In this document: one piece after another, positions 9,830 to 21,321 of the stretch
Layout: each line of letters begins with the position of its first letter
Numbering within the stretch: the stretch's first letter is position 1
Assembly (NCBI RefSeq): GCF_051401765.1
Contig: NC_135067.1
Span: 20,579,501-20,643,500 of the forward strand
Length of the DNA: 64,000 nucleotides
Reading direction: 5' to 3'
Source: Calliopsis andreniformis
Lineage: Eukaryota; Arthropoda; Insecta; Hymenoptera; Andrenidae
Notes under the pieces: generated by a model
What the model was told of the DNA's origin: nothing
Seen by the model: the letters and a program-made list of their open reading frames with translations, nothing else
The model's database searches: none
Made by a program: the position numbers and the translations under genes

Positions 9830-12800
9830 CATTGGAGTTTCGTTCTGTGTTCTATTCTTTATGATGCATCCGAAACTGTTTAATGTGAGGTTGGATGAAT
9901 GGCTGGATGAGTAATAATAAATAGTTCTGTTAGATTTTCCCAGTGTGCAATCCCTCGACGATACTAGGTATGATAGTCCTCGAACTATGCAATGTCTTAC
10001 TCTCTTGCGGCATATTTTATTCCCTTGCGAATGGAAGTTTTACAGCCATTTAAAGGTACCCTTGGCCTGTGTCTGTGTCTTCCTGCGGATGATTGACTTT
10101 TACATGCCTCTGTCGGCTCCACGGGTACATGGCTTTCACTTTTTTACGCGAACGTAGACATTCCAATATGTTAGCGGTTGCATGTATATCCGATGTAAGG
10201 AAACTCATTAGAAGCGGGGACTTGAATCGCCTCGAGACGACTCGACGTCACTTGAATTCGCGTTTCGCAGGGAGTACAAGGCGAAATCAGCGGGCGAGGA
10301 ATCAAAAATCGCAGTAATATCGCGCGAGAACGATTACTATTGCTCCTTCCACGAATTCCTCGCGCACAGAAACTTCCGCCGCGGGGCGAGCGATTATTCT
10401 CGAGTCGTTAAGCCGTTCCTCGGTATCTTCCTCGTTTCGGGAGACCGTGAAGCGAAGCAAACCGCCAACCACGATTCGTATGCGCTGACAAAAACCTGAA
10501 GAAAGAGGAATGAGCGAGGGGAAAGAATGGTGGAGGTTACGAAGAAAACGGTAAGAGCACACGCGTGAGTTAGTAGCAGTGCACGTGGCCAGGAAGCGGC
10601 GCTCGATACGACCGACGCGAGCATAATAATTCTGGAAACATCGGATTGGCGCCCTTTGATTTGCCTCAGTAGTCCTCCGTCACTAATTCCATGGGGTTCA
10701 TGATCGAGCCTCGCCATACCGCGGAATAGGCAGTAAAACGTAATTTATTCGCGCTTACTCGGAACAACCGGCAAAAAGAGAAGATACTGAGAACGAAGTG
10801 GAAGAGGAACGAACTACCAGGTGAAAAAGCGCCTTAACGCTCAACAAGACGCTTTCGAACGTGATTATTCGCATAAATCAATAAATAACTCGGCCGTGGC
10901 ACGATGCTCTCGCCTCACCTGGAAGCAGCACTCAGCATACATTATCTCTTGGATCCTACATTAAGGAGCCATAGTCCCCACGAGCGACGATATATTATCT
11001 AGCCCTGCTTTTTGGTGGCTGGTCCCATCGCGTAATAATGCGCCTAATGTCCCGAAAGTTGGTGTATTTGGCCGGCACCAGACAGACGACTGTTTCCAAA
11101 GTGAAAACGGCCCCTACGAACGATAAATAAGTCGCATGTATGGCGGATCATCGAATTATGCTAATCACCGTTCGGCTGAACGATATTATTCGGTTCGACC
11201 AGGGCCGACCACGTACGTAAGCGTTCTCCTAGTCATATGCGACCCTCACGCCATAGGTTATCTCGCATAGTACTTGGCAGGTTCTGCCTTCCTAAGGGGT
11301 AAGCCGGATAATAAGTATATTTGGGTATCATCCCCTAACTTTTTGGCTAATGTTCGCGAGGGCCGACGAAGGACAGACGAAGAACTGTTTTATAAATGTA
11401 GTTAACCGAGGAAAGAATTTTCAGATGGGTGAAAAAGTCCGTTTTATGCGTGCTTGGAGAAAGCAGTTTTGCGGAAATTGAGACTAAGTGGCTTGGATTA
11501 TGTGGTCTGATTGGGTTAATGGGGATAGGCGAATTCTACTGGCGTGTTTTAAAGCAGACATGTTCTGGCTTGCTAGCAAGAAACTATATGGATCAGTCGT
11601 TTACTAGTTTTGGTTGGTCAGCGGTGCGTGAGATTTCTTAATTCCTGTTGGTCTGATGAAGCTGAATGCCAGGGCAAAGTATATTTATTTCGATCTGTGG
11701 TAAATTTCCCTGCGCTGAATTACTAGATGCACTCTTCATTTCAAATGTTAGATGTTTTAAAGGTATAGATTAAGAGTCGTAAATGCATCTCAGTGAAGTT
11801 ATCGGTCTTAATGAATATTGAAAAGTTCAACGATTTACGACTGCCAGAAGCATTACGCTCGGCAATAGAACACACAGGGACGTCAGAGATTTATCTTTAA
11901 ACATAAGCGACCGGTTATGCCGGGTCTAAAATTAATTGCAAGTATTTATTAATATCTATGAATTATCCGTTTCGGGTTAGAGTTCATCGGTGTCTGGCTT
12001 CCACGATCCACATTCTACGCGCTTCATACTATGCCACGCCTATCTGATCAGCAATGCTTCCAGCAAGAGATATTAATTGAGTACATACCAACAATGATGA
12101 GATTTAAAACGAGTCCGCAGGCCATAGATAGAATGATTCTTTTTGAAAGCATCGCGTATAATAGCAGGTTCTTCTAAAAATACTCGAGTACGTCCAACGA
12201 TGATCAAAAATTCATTATCTCCATTCATGTGCTACTATGCCATCTTCTCTTTTTAATTATTTATAGCGAACTCGATATGGCCGATCGATGGGTTGGTTGA
12301 TAGATATCTAGCAATCTATGCACTTTTCTTGAAATATGTCGCTATGACATGGCTTGTATCGCATACAACTTTCACTAAGTAGGTACATACACTGTGATGT
12401 ATTTATGTGCCTATTTCAGGGCAGGTCACAGTTCGTTTAAACCTACCTACTAGAAATAGAAAACAGTACCTACATTGCTAGCATTATTTTTGCGACTTTT
12501 ACGTTTTCAGTCCACGCTTAAAGATTCTCGTTACTCCGAAGACACCGCAACCTATAGTCACTTAACGGGTACTTAGTAATTAACACGACGAACCTTCTGC
12601 AAAGGCGAGGAAGCAGTCACGACGCCTCGTTGGCTCTTAGCAACATCCCATACCGCGAAGACAATTTCGATACTCGATTAGGTAAGCGCCACGTTAATTC
12701 CACGAGGTTCGGCTGTTTAATAAAACCTCTACTCGCGTGATTCACTAGCCCCTGACAGCACGCTGTCTCGGACCCGTATTCCCTCTCTTCATGCCAGGCA

Positions 12801-14780
12801 CAAATAACTTCGCTCTGAACATTCCCGTGGTGTGTCTACGTGCATGTGTATCTCTCCGTTTCTCGTCCCTTCCCTTTCTCGTCCTGCGGTGTATACTAGG
12901 CATAACGACGAGAAGAGTGAAACGGCCAAGCATACTTTCACTTTACGCGCACGAACGGACGATAACTCGAGCGTAACTGCCGGATGAACGCGTGTGTACC
13001 GGGGAAGATGCGATTCCGCTTACAAGTTTGCAGTTTAACGACTGGGGAGGCTGATCGGCCCCCATCCCCGCCGATTTTTCCCTATCGTCACAGAGGAGAC
13101 ATTCGACAACGATAGCCATGAAACCAACGGCGACGCGTAACTTCTTATACGAGCAGCGACGATAACTGTTGTCTCTTCCAACGGGGCTGACTTCTTACGC
13201 CTCCGTTTTCCTCCTCGCGAACGGTGTTTTTTATTTTTATGGGGAGCAGTCAGCAGTTCGAGGGTTGCTGACGCAGACAATAATCGCGAATCTTCGTTTA
13301 GGGTTGAAATCGTCAAGAGATGTTAAGGGTTCGTTGTACCCTTCACGTTCTCTAGTTTTTTAATCTATAGAGGTTTGTGAAAATACGTACAATGGTCTGT
13401 GGATCGCGTTTTCAAGCTTAAGGTCCTTTTCTAAAAATTCTCTTGCTATAAGGAGTGCGTAGGCTGAATCAAGTATATCTGACACGTCATTAATGCACGA
13501 ATTTATTGTAACCCTAGCATTATGTAGCGGCGCGAGTCCACAGGAATATAAGCTTCAGTTTGAATGCACGGTCCACGTAAATTTAACGTGGGTGAGCAAC
13601 AATACGCGAACGATTTAGGAGTTCTTGTACAAGCAACGACACACGAACACGGCACATATCCAATTCGAGGCGCAGAAAACGAACACGTTCTGAAATGTTA
13701 TGGTCCTTAAATGAGTAGCACGGAGTGAGGATAATTTTCAACACTCATATCAAGACGGTCGCGCACCGCGCGATCGACTGGTGCTCGATCTTTGAGGTCC
13801 AGCAGAAATCATCCAGCGGTTTCTCGATGAAGAAAAGGAGCTCGCGACAAAAGGACAAAAGACTGCGGCGTAAACGTCAGGCTATATGTATACCTATTCG
13901 TTCAACTGCATCATTTGTCAATATTACTAAGGACACCTGCGCTCCACGCGGTTTTCTACGATTTTTGACCTCGTGTGCATTCATATGCAAATTCAATGCT
14001 GACACGTATCAGTTTTCCAAGTGGGCATGATTAATGCGCATCCGGCGTTTTTCGAGAAACACTGGATACGTCGAAGATGGTTCCACGAAGGAGGTGGCGA
14101 CCTCTGCGGGCCACACCACCAAAGCAGCTTCCATCAGCATCACGAGAAAGAATTCTTCTTGAACTATACGACCGCTGTTCGAGGCACGAACCGATGGTAG
14201 GGAGAAGTACGAGGCACCTAGTAAATACCTGTACTAGCCAAGCAGGTCCGCTCGGACTCAAAGGCAGCCTGCTCCTCCTCTTCATCTACCGCCGCTTCTC
14301 TCATCCACCTCCGACGCTTACCGTTATAAGCATAGGTTACACGATGCAGCTGGTAACACGTATGGCAGAGGTTGTTCACTTTTGATTTCGCTTTCTCAAG
14401 AGATTGTCCTTTTCAGAAACTTTACTGTAAGATGTGGAAGCAACTTTCTATGAGATACTGATATCAAGTAGAATAAAATTGGAGCTATAAATTGTTACCC
14501 CAGAGAGCTCAGTCCTCATCGACTAGTCCAGAGCAAGTGATTAGAATTTTACATCCCCCCACTTTCCATAAAGTACTTCTCATCCTTAATATCTACGAAA
14601 TGAGTAACTTCGAAGTCCCGCAAAACAATACACAAAAGATCCCAATGTGAAAGTCCCATCTCCCTCATAAACTCAGCGTTAATCAGCCCAAGGCAGAACA
14701 TTTTCGCCTAAATCCCGAAGGAATATCAAAGCAGCTTCGCGTTTCTTGTCGACGGCGCGTCGGCTGCGGCCATATCTCTT
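9830..14780. other. Non-coding DNA, no gene seen
   Basis: Mixed sequence with no recognised gene. A donor-like TTCCAG|GTGAGG on the minus strand at about 10,914 follows a short ATG frame, but no partner exon is evident. A frame at 11,429-11,641 is open after a TTTTCAG but lacks a polypyrimidine tract. The region 11,650-12,550 is AT-rich and free of notable repeats. The region 12,740-14,380 contains overlapping short frames on both strands. Confidence 0.55.
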
Positions 14781-14849
14781 GGTTACACGTCCACAGTCAA
14801 TAGCCAGCGTACCCTTAGAAAGGCGTAAATTCCAAGAGGGCACGAGCTC

Positions 14850-15082
14850 GGTCGCATTCGCCACGCGAGTTGGCGAGCAGCGACGGGGCGACGGGACGCG
14901 GCGTGACGCGCGACAGCAAAGGGACAATCGCAGGACAGGCTGGGGACAGCGTAGATGGTTGGTTGCGTAACCGTGCAAGCCCTCGCGACAATATTGCCGG
15001 AGCGGAGTGGCGGGAGGAGAGGCGCGCGGCGGTTTAAAACGCGATTATTTATGTCCGTCGTGCGTGCGCGCATACAGGCGAA
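14850..15082 (+). other. GC-rich first-exon candidate with strong donor
   Basis: This very CpG-rich stretch ends in the donor GGCGAA|GTAAGT (exon end 15,082). An ATG at 15,051 opens ten codons plus two bases into the donor (Met-Ser-Val-Val-Arg-Ala-Arg-Ile-Gln-Ala, phase 2). The frame is also open for many codons upstream, so the start is not certain and the exon could be partly or wholly untranslated. The next strong plus-strand acceptor is at 16,041, and joining there keeps the frame open. No TATA box is seen, which fits a CpG-rich dispersed promoter but does not prove one. Confidence 0.22.
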
Positions 15083-15399
15083 GTAAGTGGCGCGCGGCTG
15101 AAAGAGAGCTTAACTAACCTACCGTACTAGAAATACGCTGGGTTCGCGGTGTCACCCGTTCCACCGTGTATAACGAGGCGACATACGGCGCGGCCGTGTT
15201 CGAGCACGACGACGGGGACGACGGGGACGACGAGCGGCAGAAATCGCGCGCCGTCTCCTCTGCTATGGGGGTTGCTGGCCCATGCGTGCGTACTCTCGCG
15301 TTGCCCTCGATCCCGACCACGCACACACCCGGCCATTGTTACACCATCGCGAGATACGTGCGTTTGTGTGCGCGCGTCAAGAGAACACATGCACTAAGA

Positions 15400-15432
15400 G
15401 GGTAGGGGGTGTCGGGGGAGGTGGAGACGGGG
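15400..15432 (+). other. Potential G-quadruplex
   Basis: Four G-runs (GGG, GGGGG, GGGGG, GGGG) separated by 2, 4 and 10 bases. The last loop is longer than the usual 7-base limit but contains further GG steps. The wider 15,400-15,510 region is G-rich on the plus strand. Confidence 0.45.
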
Positions 15433-15754
15433 TCTTAGAAAAAGACCAGGAGTGAAGGGGGCAGATAGAATGAGGGTAAGAGGGGCGGTTAGGAGGGGCA
15501 GAGGATGAAAGAGGCTCTCGTCCAACGCCAGGGGTGTCGCTAACAAGACACGCACCCCTACCACGAGGGCGCACTAGGAGCACACGCACGCATGGAACGG
15601 AGATGTATGCGAATCCGCGTTGCGTGCGTAACTCATAACTCGTCGCAGCCCGCCTAGATGCTACGCGTACGCGACTCGTCGACAGTCATCCCCTAATGAC
15701 TTATTAGCAGCCGCGCGTTGGTTAACGACGCGCGACAGAATTACACGCCGCATT

Positions 15755-16041
15755 GTGACGGGTTCTCTCCCTATTTATTTCAGCCTCCTGCGATTCCACG
15801 CTCTTTTCTCTCGCTATTCTTGCGTTTCTTTTCCCTTTTCTCCCGCGTCTGCTCTTGATCCTTCCCTTCCTCTCGCGAGACATCGTTCTTTTTCGTATCC
15901 CTGTCCTTTGAACCTTCTCCCCGACTTTCTCGCGTATCCCTTTTCGCCTGTTGGTGTTTCATAGCGAGTTACTTTTCTCGGCTGCTCTTCTTCTCGTTGT
16001 CTTCTCCTCTTCTTCTTCGTCTTCGTTCCTCTCTCTTACAG
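15755..16041 (+). promoter_or_regulatory. Long polypyrimidine tract and 3' splice site
   Basis: Nearly 290 nt dominated by C and T end in CTCTCTCTTACAG, with the AG at 16,040-16,041. It contains an earlier acceptor-like TATTTATTTCAG at about 15,781. The final 45 nt before the AG are almost pure pyrimidine with no AG, which makes this one of the strongest acceptor contexts in the window. Confidence 0.4.
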
Positions 16042-16090
16042 TTTCCATGGTACGCGCACTTCCACGCGGCACTCGACCGTTTCCACGCAG
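16042..16090 (+). other. Candidate 49-nt internal exon
   Basis: Bounded by a very strong acceptor (polypyrimidine tract ending TCTCTTACAG) and a near-consensus donor CACGCAG|GTAAGC. The 49 nt contain a CCATGG start-like context at 16,046. Two readings stay open. One begins Phe-Pro-Trp-Tyr-Ala-His-Phe-His and ends in phase 1. The other follows from the 15,082 donor in phase 2 and ends in phase 0. Both can be continued into the acceptor at 17,348. It could equally be a non-coding 5' exon. No family is recognised. The splice signals are good, but the coding role is unknown. Confidence 0.3.
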
Positions 16091-16099
16091 GTAAGCACG

Positions 16100-17340
16100 C
16101 AGACGTCGAGCAACGCACTCGCACCGAGAACGCGTGGGAGGCTTTGAAAAGAGGAGAGGCTGCAGTCATTTCTCGCATCCATTAGGGAAATTAATGATTT
16201 TTAATTTTCACTCCCGCGGGTACGCGAGAAGCCTCGCCTTTGTGTCGCGACACCGGCCCTCTTTAGACCCGCGTTTCCGGCGGCGGGGAGAGTTTCCGTG
16301 CATAACAACGGGAATTCGAACAAATAGGAAACGCGCAGATCTTGCGACTTAAGAATAAAATCATCCTGCGCTAGCAGTAAAATCCTTTTATTCTAAACTG
16401 CGCTTCAAATTCTCGGACTGACCAGATAAACATAACACATAACACTAAGTATGCAATTTAAGAAATTGGATTTATTAGTCCTAAAAAATATAGACAATAT
16501 TTTCACCATAGACAAATTTCTAATCCATCCAAAGAAGTTCTAAGTTGCTCTTAAATCTCCCTACTAAAACCATGGCATTGGCTTAATTATCTTGCCCGTC
16601 ACTTGACCCCGGCCCCTAATTTGCTAGGGGCCAGATAGTGAGCTTCGACATCCTCGCAACCGTGATCCACACAAAGGAATCCCAAGAAGCATTTCCGCGT
16701 GACATCGGATCGGACCGATCGATCGCTCGTGGATCATTACCGTCGACACGTCGTGATGTTCGGGACTGGTCGAGACCTGCGGTATACACGACAGTAGCAG
16801 CAGGAGGGTGCGCATCGAATCGGCGTGGCGCGATCGATATCGTTTGAAGCCGCCTAATTACAAACGCGTTCCACCTAGGAGTCGACATTCCTCGCGTGAC
16901 AATTAACGATTTGTAGCCCCGAATGTTTGGATTAGATTAAACCGTTCTCATGGTGCTTCTCTTGACCTCCTCTTCTTCACTTCTTCTATTTTCTGCTACC
17001 TTCCATCTCTTCTGTGCTTTTATATTATTTTTCAATCTACTTTTATTTAATCTTTTTATATTATCCTTCCTCCAATTTCTCGCTCGAGTAATTATTTCTC
17101 AGCTTCCCTTTTCCCAGTACATACGTGTCTTTTTAACATTAAGATCTCATATCTCATCGCGTCATCTCTTTAGTTCTAGTCCACGCCATTTCCCTGCACT
17201 TCGTCATCGCAATCTGCACTCCAGGTATCGCTACTTTCCTGAATCATCAGTATCACGCTTCGTTTCTGCCTCTCTCTTCAATTAGATTCCTCCGTCTTTC
17301 TCGCACAGTCCCCTCGCGTCACTTTTTTCGATTACTCCTC
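16100..17340. other. Non-coding DNA, pyrimidine-rich at the right end
   Basis: AT-rich at 16,370-16,620, then a CpG-rich patch with GATCGATCG-type words at 16,700-16,870, then a plus-strand pyrimidine-rich stretch from about 16,950 to 17,348. The 111-codon frame at 16,950-17,285 encodes leucine/serine/phenylalanine repeats that follow directly from the pyrimidine bias. It is not supported as a gene. Confidence 0.5.
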
Positions 17341-17348
17341 TATTTCAG

Positions 17349-17735
17349 TCTCGTACACCTTCGTTCCAAAGACCCTCTTCTTCCCCGCCGCGCCTCGCTC
17401 CGTCCCTGTTCCTATCGACCGGCTATCTGATTTGAATAATTCGATGCGTCAACATGCTTTAGGTGTATCATACCCACGCGCGCGTATGACGGACCGGTAC
17501 ACACGTGGCGTCAGCCTCACAGGAAACGACGACCCTGTTCTGCTCGAACGCTTCGGTCCTCTCCTACGGATCACGTCGCGACGCGCCAGCCCTCTCCGCT
17601 TCTCGTTAGCTGGGAGGAAAAAACTGACGTGGACGGGAAAAGCGGTAATAATCCTCGAAGGCGATCGAATGACAACCGATGGTTATTATTCCGACTTCCG
17701 CGGCATCCTTTCCTCCCACTCGCTCCGTTTCCGGT
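17349..17735 (+). other. Candidate exon after strong acceptor
   Basis: The acceptor ACTCCTCTATTTCAG (AG at 17,347-17,348) is followed by 387 nt with one fully open frame, ending at TTTCCG|GTAGGT (exon end 17,735). The open frame needs two bases from this exon to complete a codon, which is the phase left by one reading of exon 16,042-16,090. The phase-0 reading is open for only 27 codons. The product has no recognised domain, signal peptide or cysteine pattern. Open stretches of this length are expected by chance several times in the window, so only the paired splice signals and phase raise it above background. Confidence 0.2.
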
Positions 17736-17739
17736 AGGT

Positions 17740-18110
17740 TGGAGATTCAGGCTAAGTTCTTCGGTTCATTGACACGGTGCTTAAGATTACGTCTATTGGG
17801 TAGAGCTTCTTTGATTGAGTCATTTGTCAAATCACCGATATCTCAATTTCAGAACTCGAGTGTTTCAATTTCATGAACCTCTCGTTAAGCTCGAGCATTT
17901 TTCAGATCTTATAATTAAAACCCCGATACTCGTATCGTATTTAGATACTGTGAATAAAAAACCAGGACAGAGAAGAATGAGTGGTCTCTTCAATTTTCGC
18001 GTTACTTGCTTTTATCTCAGAACCTGCTTTCGAATCACAACCCAATACTTAATTTCCATCCTAAACCTGACCCTATCTGCATAAGATCAGCATCCACGCC
18101 ACAGTGCAAC
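17740..18110. other. AT-rich non-coding DNA
   Basis: No gene, repeat or RNA signal is seen. A plus-strand frame at 17,815-18,084 has no supporting features. Confidence 0.55.
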
Positions 18111-18554
18111 CTTTCAGCAACAGCCCACGATAAATTCTCAACAGCTGACGGGCGCATAACGCGCCCAAAGTAAGCGAGCGAGGAGAAGCACGCGGAGGCT
18201 CGCGCACAGGCGCCGATTACACGAGGAATGTAAATTCGCGGAGCGCGCGAGATCGCTGCGGTCCTCTTTGGACCCGCGGCGTCCGTTTTCCGTACAGCAG
18301 GCTAACCAGCGACACGTGACGTTGAAACACGGGCCGAGAACCAGGGATAGAAACGGGGACGTGGCGGAGAAACGAATTCCTCCTGGTCGTGAAGGAGCGT
18401 AACATTCGGACACAAGGGAAGAAGTAGAGGAGAGAGAACGGTTCGCGGTTCGTGGAAGCCGGCAGGTTCTTTGATAGTCATCCAGGCCCGAAAACAGTCG
18501 ATGCGAGGTGGCCGCGGTGAGGGGACCAGGGCAACTTTCAATCGAACGAAATTG

Positions 18555-18568
18555 CGCGTAATTACGCG
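18555..18568. repeat. Palindrome copy 1 (TAATTA core)
   Basis: CGCGTAATTACGCG is a perfect palindrome. With its flanking G and C it is a 16-bp palindrome (18,554-18,569). Confidence 0.8.
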
Positions 18569-18652
18569 CGAGCACACGCTTAAACGTCTAAGATTGAAAG
18601 GAATCCAGGCGCGCTGGGCGCCCCATGCCCGCTCGTATGTACGCGTCTCGTT

Positions 18653-18666
18653 CGCGTAATTACGCG
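18653..18666. repeat. Palindrome copy 2 (TAATTA core)
   Basis: An exact second copy of CGCGTAATTACGCG, starting 98 bp after the first. The flanks differ, so the identity is limited to the palindrome itself. Confidence 0.8.
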
Positions 18667-18725
18667 TGCATGCGTGCGACGACGCCGCGACATCGGCCCC
18701 GACCGACCGGTTCAAAGCGGCGTTC

Positions 18726-18739
18726 AATTAATATTAATT
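18726..18739. repeat. AT-rich palindrome
   Basis: AATTAATATTAATT is a perfect 14-bp palindrome immediately upstream of a short AAAATGGCGGG stretch. It contains two ATTAAT words. Confidence 0.75.
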
Positions 18740-18799
18740 AAAATGGCGGGACAGGCCGCCACGGTGGATATAATTATTCGTATCCCTCACCCTTCTTCA

Positions 18800-21320
18800 T
18801 CCTGAGCCGTGCTCCTCCTTTCCAAAACATCGGGAAGCTTTCAGGTGAGGTCTGCGATCAAATGGAGAAATTCACTGTTAATGTTACGAATTTGCTGAAA
18901 ATCCAAGTGTTAATAATATGAAGCTCCAAATGGTAGCTCGATGGATATTCAAGAAGGAATTGGAGATAAACAGGAAAAATTTTATGAAAGGCTACCTTAA
19001 CGACAGCCACAGTGAGCAATGAATTCTTGGAATATGCGAGTGTTACATGCTCAGATTCCTTTTAAGTTATTCAGAATAAATTTGAAAGGGCTCTTACACA
19101 GAATTAGCAGAAAAGAAATATATTTCTATAAACAAAAAGTAAATCCACGTTATCTTCACGATTGCGCGGAGCAATGATCTCTGCGAGGAATTTAACCTGG
19201 TGACTGTAAAATGTGTCAGCTTGCTTTCGCTTCTGTTCTGCGTGGTACGCCTCCCACGAATCCGCGAACGATTCGCGAGATGTTGATGGTCGTGGTCGCC
19301 GTTGGAATTCATAACCACGACTCATTTAGAGATAAATTACGAGGAGCGAGGTGAAAGTACAGGTGGCAAGGCGAAAAGTGCCCTGTTCGAAGCAGCGGTA
19401 ATCTGGAATGTATTCGCATTCAGCTGCTCCACGGAATAGGTCTTTCACGAGAGGTAAAAGCGGATTTGACAGATACGATTGTCGCGTGTCTGGTCTGCGT
19501 GTAGTGCACGCTGCCGATGCGTTTCATTAAAAGGGCATTCAGTTCATATTAATTAACGTGGCAAGTGGCCCGACAACCAGGAAATAATAGTGTTTGCTCT
19601 TCTCGGTAGACGAGAAGGAAACACAATAAGCATTCTGAACAGATATTGTATGATCTGTTCGTTTAAGGACATTAATACCCTAGGTAATTACTAAATTCTA
19701 TTCGAACTTCTTGCTATCGCTCGAAACGAAAAATTGTAGTTGGTACATAAAGACGATTAGAAAACATATATCTGAAGATAATAGTATTTAGTTAAGAGTT
19801 TTGTTATGAAATAAATTAACAATTTCTGAATGAAAAAATAGCTACTGTTCTTCTTAATTCATTGAATTACTTAATACTGAAATCCAGATGTACCATCGTT
19901 AACTTCTTAATTGATTCAGGATTCGGTTATCAGAATTCAATTTTTTGCTTCCCAAATTTTCATGAAAATAACGAAGACCGAAATCCTGGTCTGTGATGAC
20001 GGCGCCACGGACAACCGGAAATCGAGGGCTCTATTCGGCGCTTACGATTCCCAGGCTCGTTATCGTGATGGATACGCTTTGTGTGGCAGGTCCGCAAGCG
20101 GGTCCACTCGTACTGTTCTAAATGCAGTGGACCACCAGGGTTGGTCGAACCACATGGCCACTGTACTTCGTCCAACAGCACGCCACGCACACCACTCCAC
20201 CGTCACGCATTTACAAACATATACGCACTCACTACGCTCAGATGATCTCTAGCTTATCCTTGCCAGCTCAAGAGAGGGCGTGTACGTAATGCTTTAATTA
20301 TCGACTCTTCATTTCCTTATCTCTGGGGCACAAGTGCCCCTGCTCCGTCGCGAAACAGGTTTCCACGTCCATACCAGAATTTGAGTGACGAATATAAAAT
20401 CGTGAGACCTTTTTCCCAATTCTTTGAGAAAATATTTGCTATTAATGTAATTCTCCAATCAACATCGATTACTGTTGCAATTTCTCTAGCTCCGTTTTAA
20501 AAATAAGACTTGAAATAGCCACTTGACCGGGATTCCAACCATCAGTGCGTCAACCTTTCGCGAATACTTTACTATTCAAGAAATCATTGTTAGTCACGAG
20601 TGTCAACTTAAATGATCGCGCCAATATCGGCCGTCACAGAACAACGAGCTTAAATGTCTAATTCGTAACGCTTTCGAATATCTGAAGGCGCGGGTATCGT
20701 TGTTTCAATACAATCAAACCGGTGGACGAACAGCCGTGAACCCCTGCGTTTTCACGGCTATTTAAAAGTAATTCGAAACACGACCTCTCGTGGTATAAAC
20801 GTACTTACAGAGCCCGATGTTTATACGCGACGTAATTATGTAAACTGGGTATGAAATGCCTCCACGAATTACGTCACATTTCATAGGTGAAGTCGTGCGA
20901 ACGATAACGCGAAATAATTAACCGTAATCGGGATGCCAACGATATCATTCGACTACAATTTACATCCAGTTATTCCTGCCTGCTAGATAATTAGCCGCAA
21001 ACGAGACGGGAACTGTCTATGTAAAATCGCTGCGAGACGTATCAGCCTTCGATACGATCTCGTTTCCCAGTCACGATTAATTGGACCGTGTAATTGCTTA
21101 TCTATCGCGTGCATAAAGTAACTAGGAAACTGTTCATGTTTCCGTTGCGTACTCTTCCGCTGGAGAGTTTAATCCTTATTTATTTAATTAAGTACATTCT
21201 TACAGTTTTAAGGTTCGCATTCTGTCACTTCCGCTTGCGTAATTGAATAAAGGACGTCTTCATTTGAACTCGAGATATAGTAATCAAATATTGTACCTAC
21301 TGTAAATACTCTAAGAATTA
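18800..21320. other. Non-coding DNA, no gene seen
   Basis: AT-rich mosaic. A CTTTCAG|GTGAGG string occurs at 18,834-18,846, acceptor-like and donor-like back to back, but its polypyrimidine tract is poor. No repeat, tRNA or recognised coding segment is seen up to 21,320. The 113-codon frame at 19,911-20,252 has no domain. Confidence 0.55.
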
Positions 21321-21321
21321 T

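Larger units (their letters stand above)
18130..18760. promoter_or_regulatory. CpG-rich patch with clustered homeodomain-like palindromes
   Basis: The CpG-rich sequence holds two exact copies of the palindrome CGCGTAATTACGCG (18,555-18,568 and 18,653-18,666, 98 bp apart; the first extends to 16 bp). A third palindrome, AATTAATATTAATT, lies at 18,726-18,739. All have TAAT/ATTA cores of the kind bound by homeodomain proteins. Overlapping open frames cross the patch on both strands and are not convincing. A cis-regulatory element is inferred from the palindromes only. Confidence 0.35.

Noticed and set aside
16950..17285. 111-codon Leu/Ser/Phe-rich frame resembling a membrane protein
   Set aside because: The hydrophobic composition is a direct product of a C/T-rich tract leading into the acceptor at 17,348.
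18834..18846. CTTTCAG|GTGAGG as a second recursive splice site
   Set aside because: The donor half is good, but the upstream sequence lacks a continuous polypyrimidine tract and a branch site.
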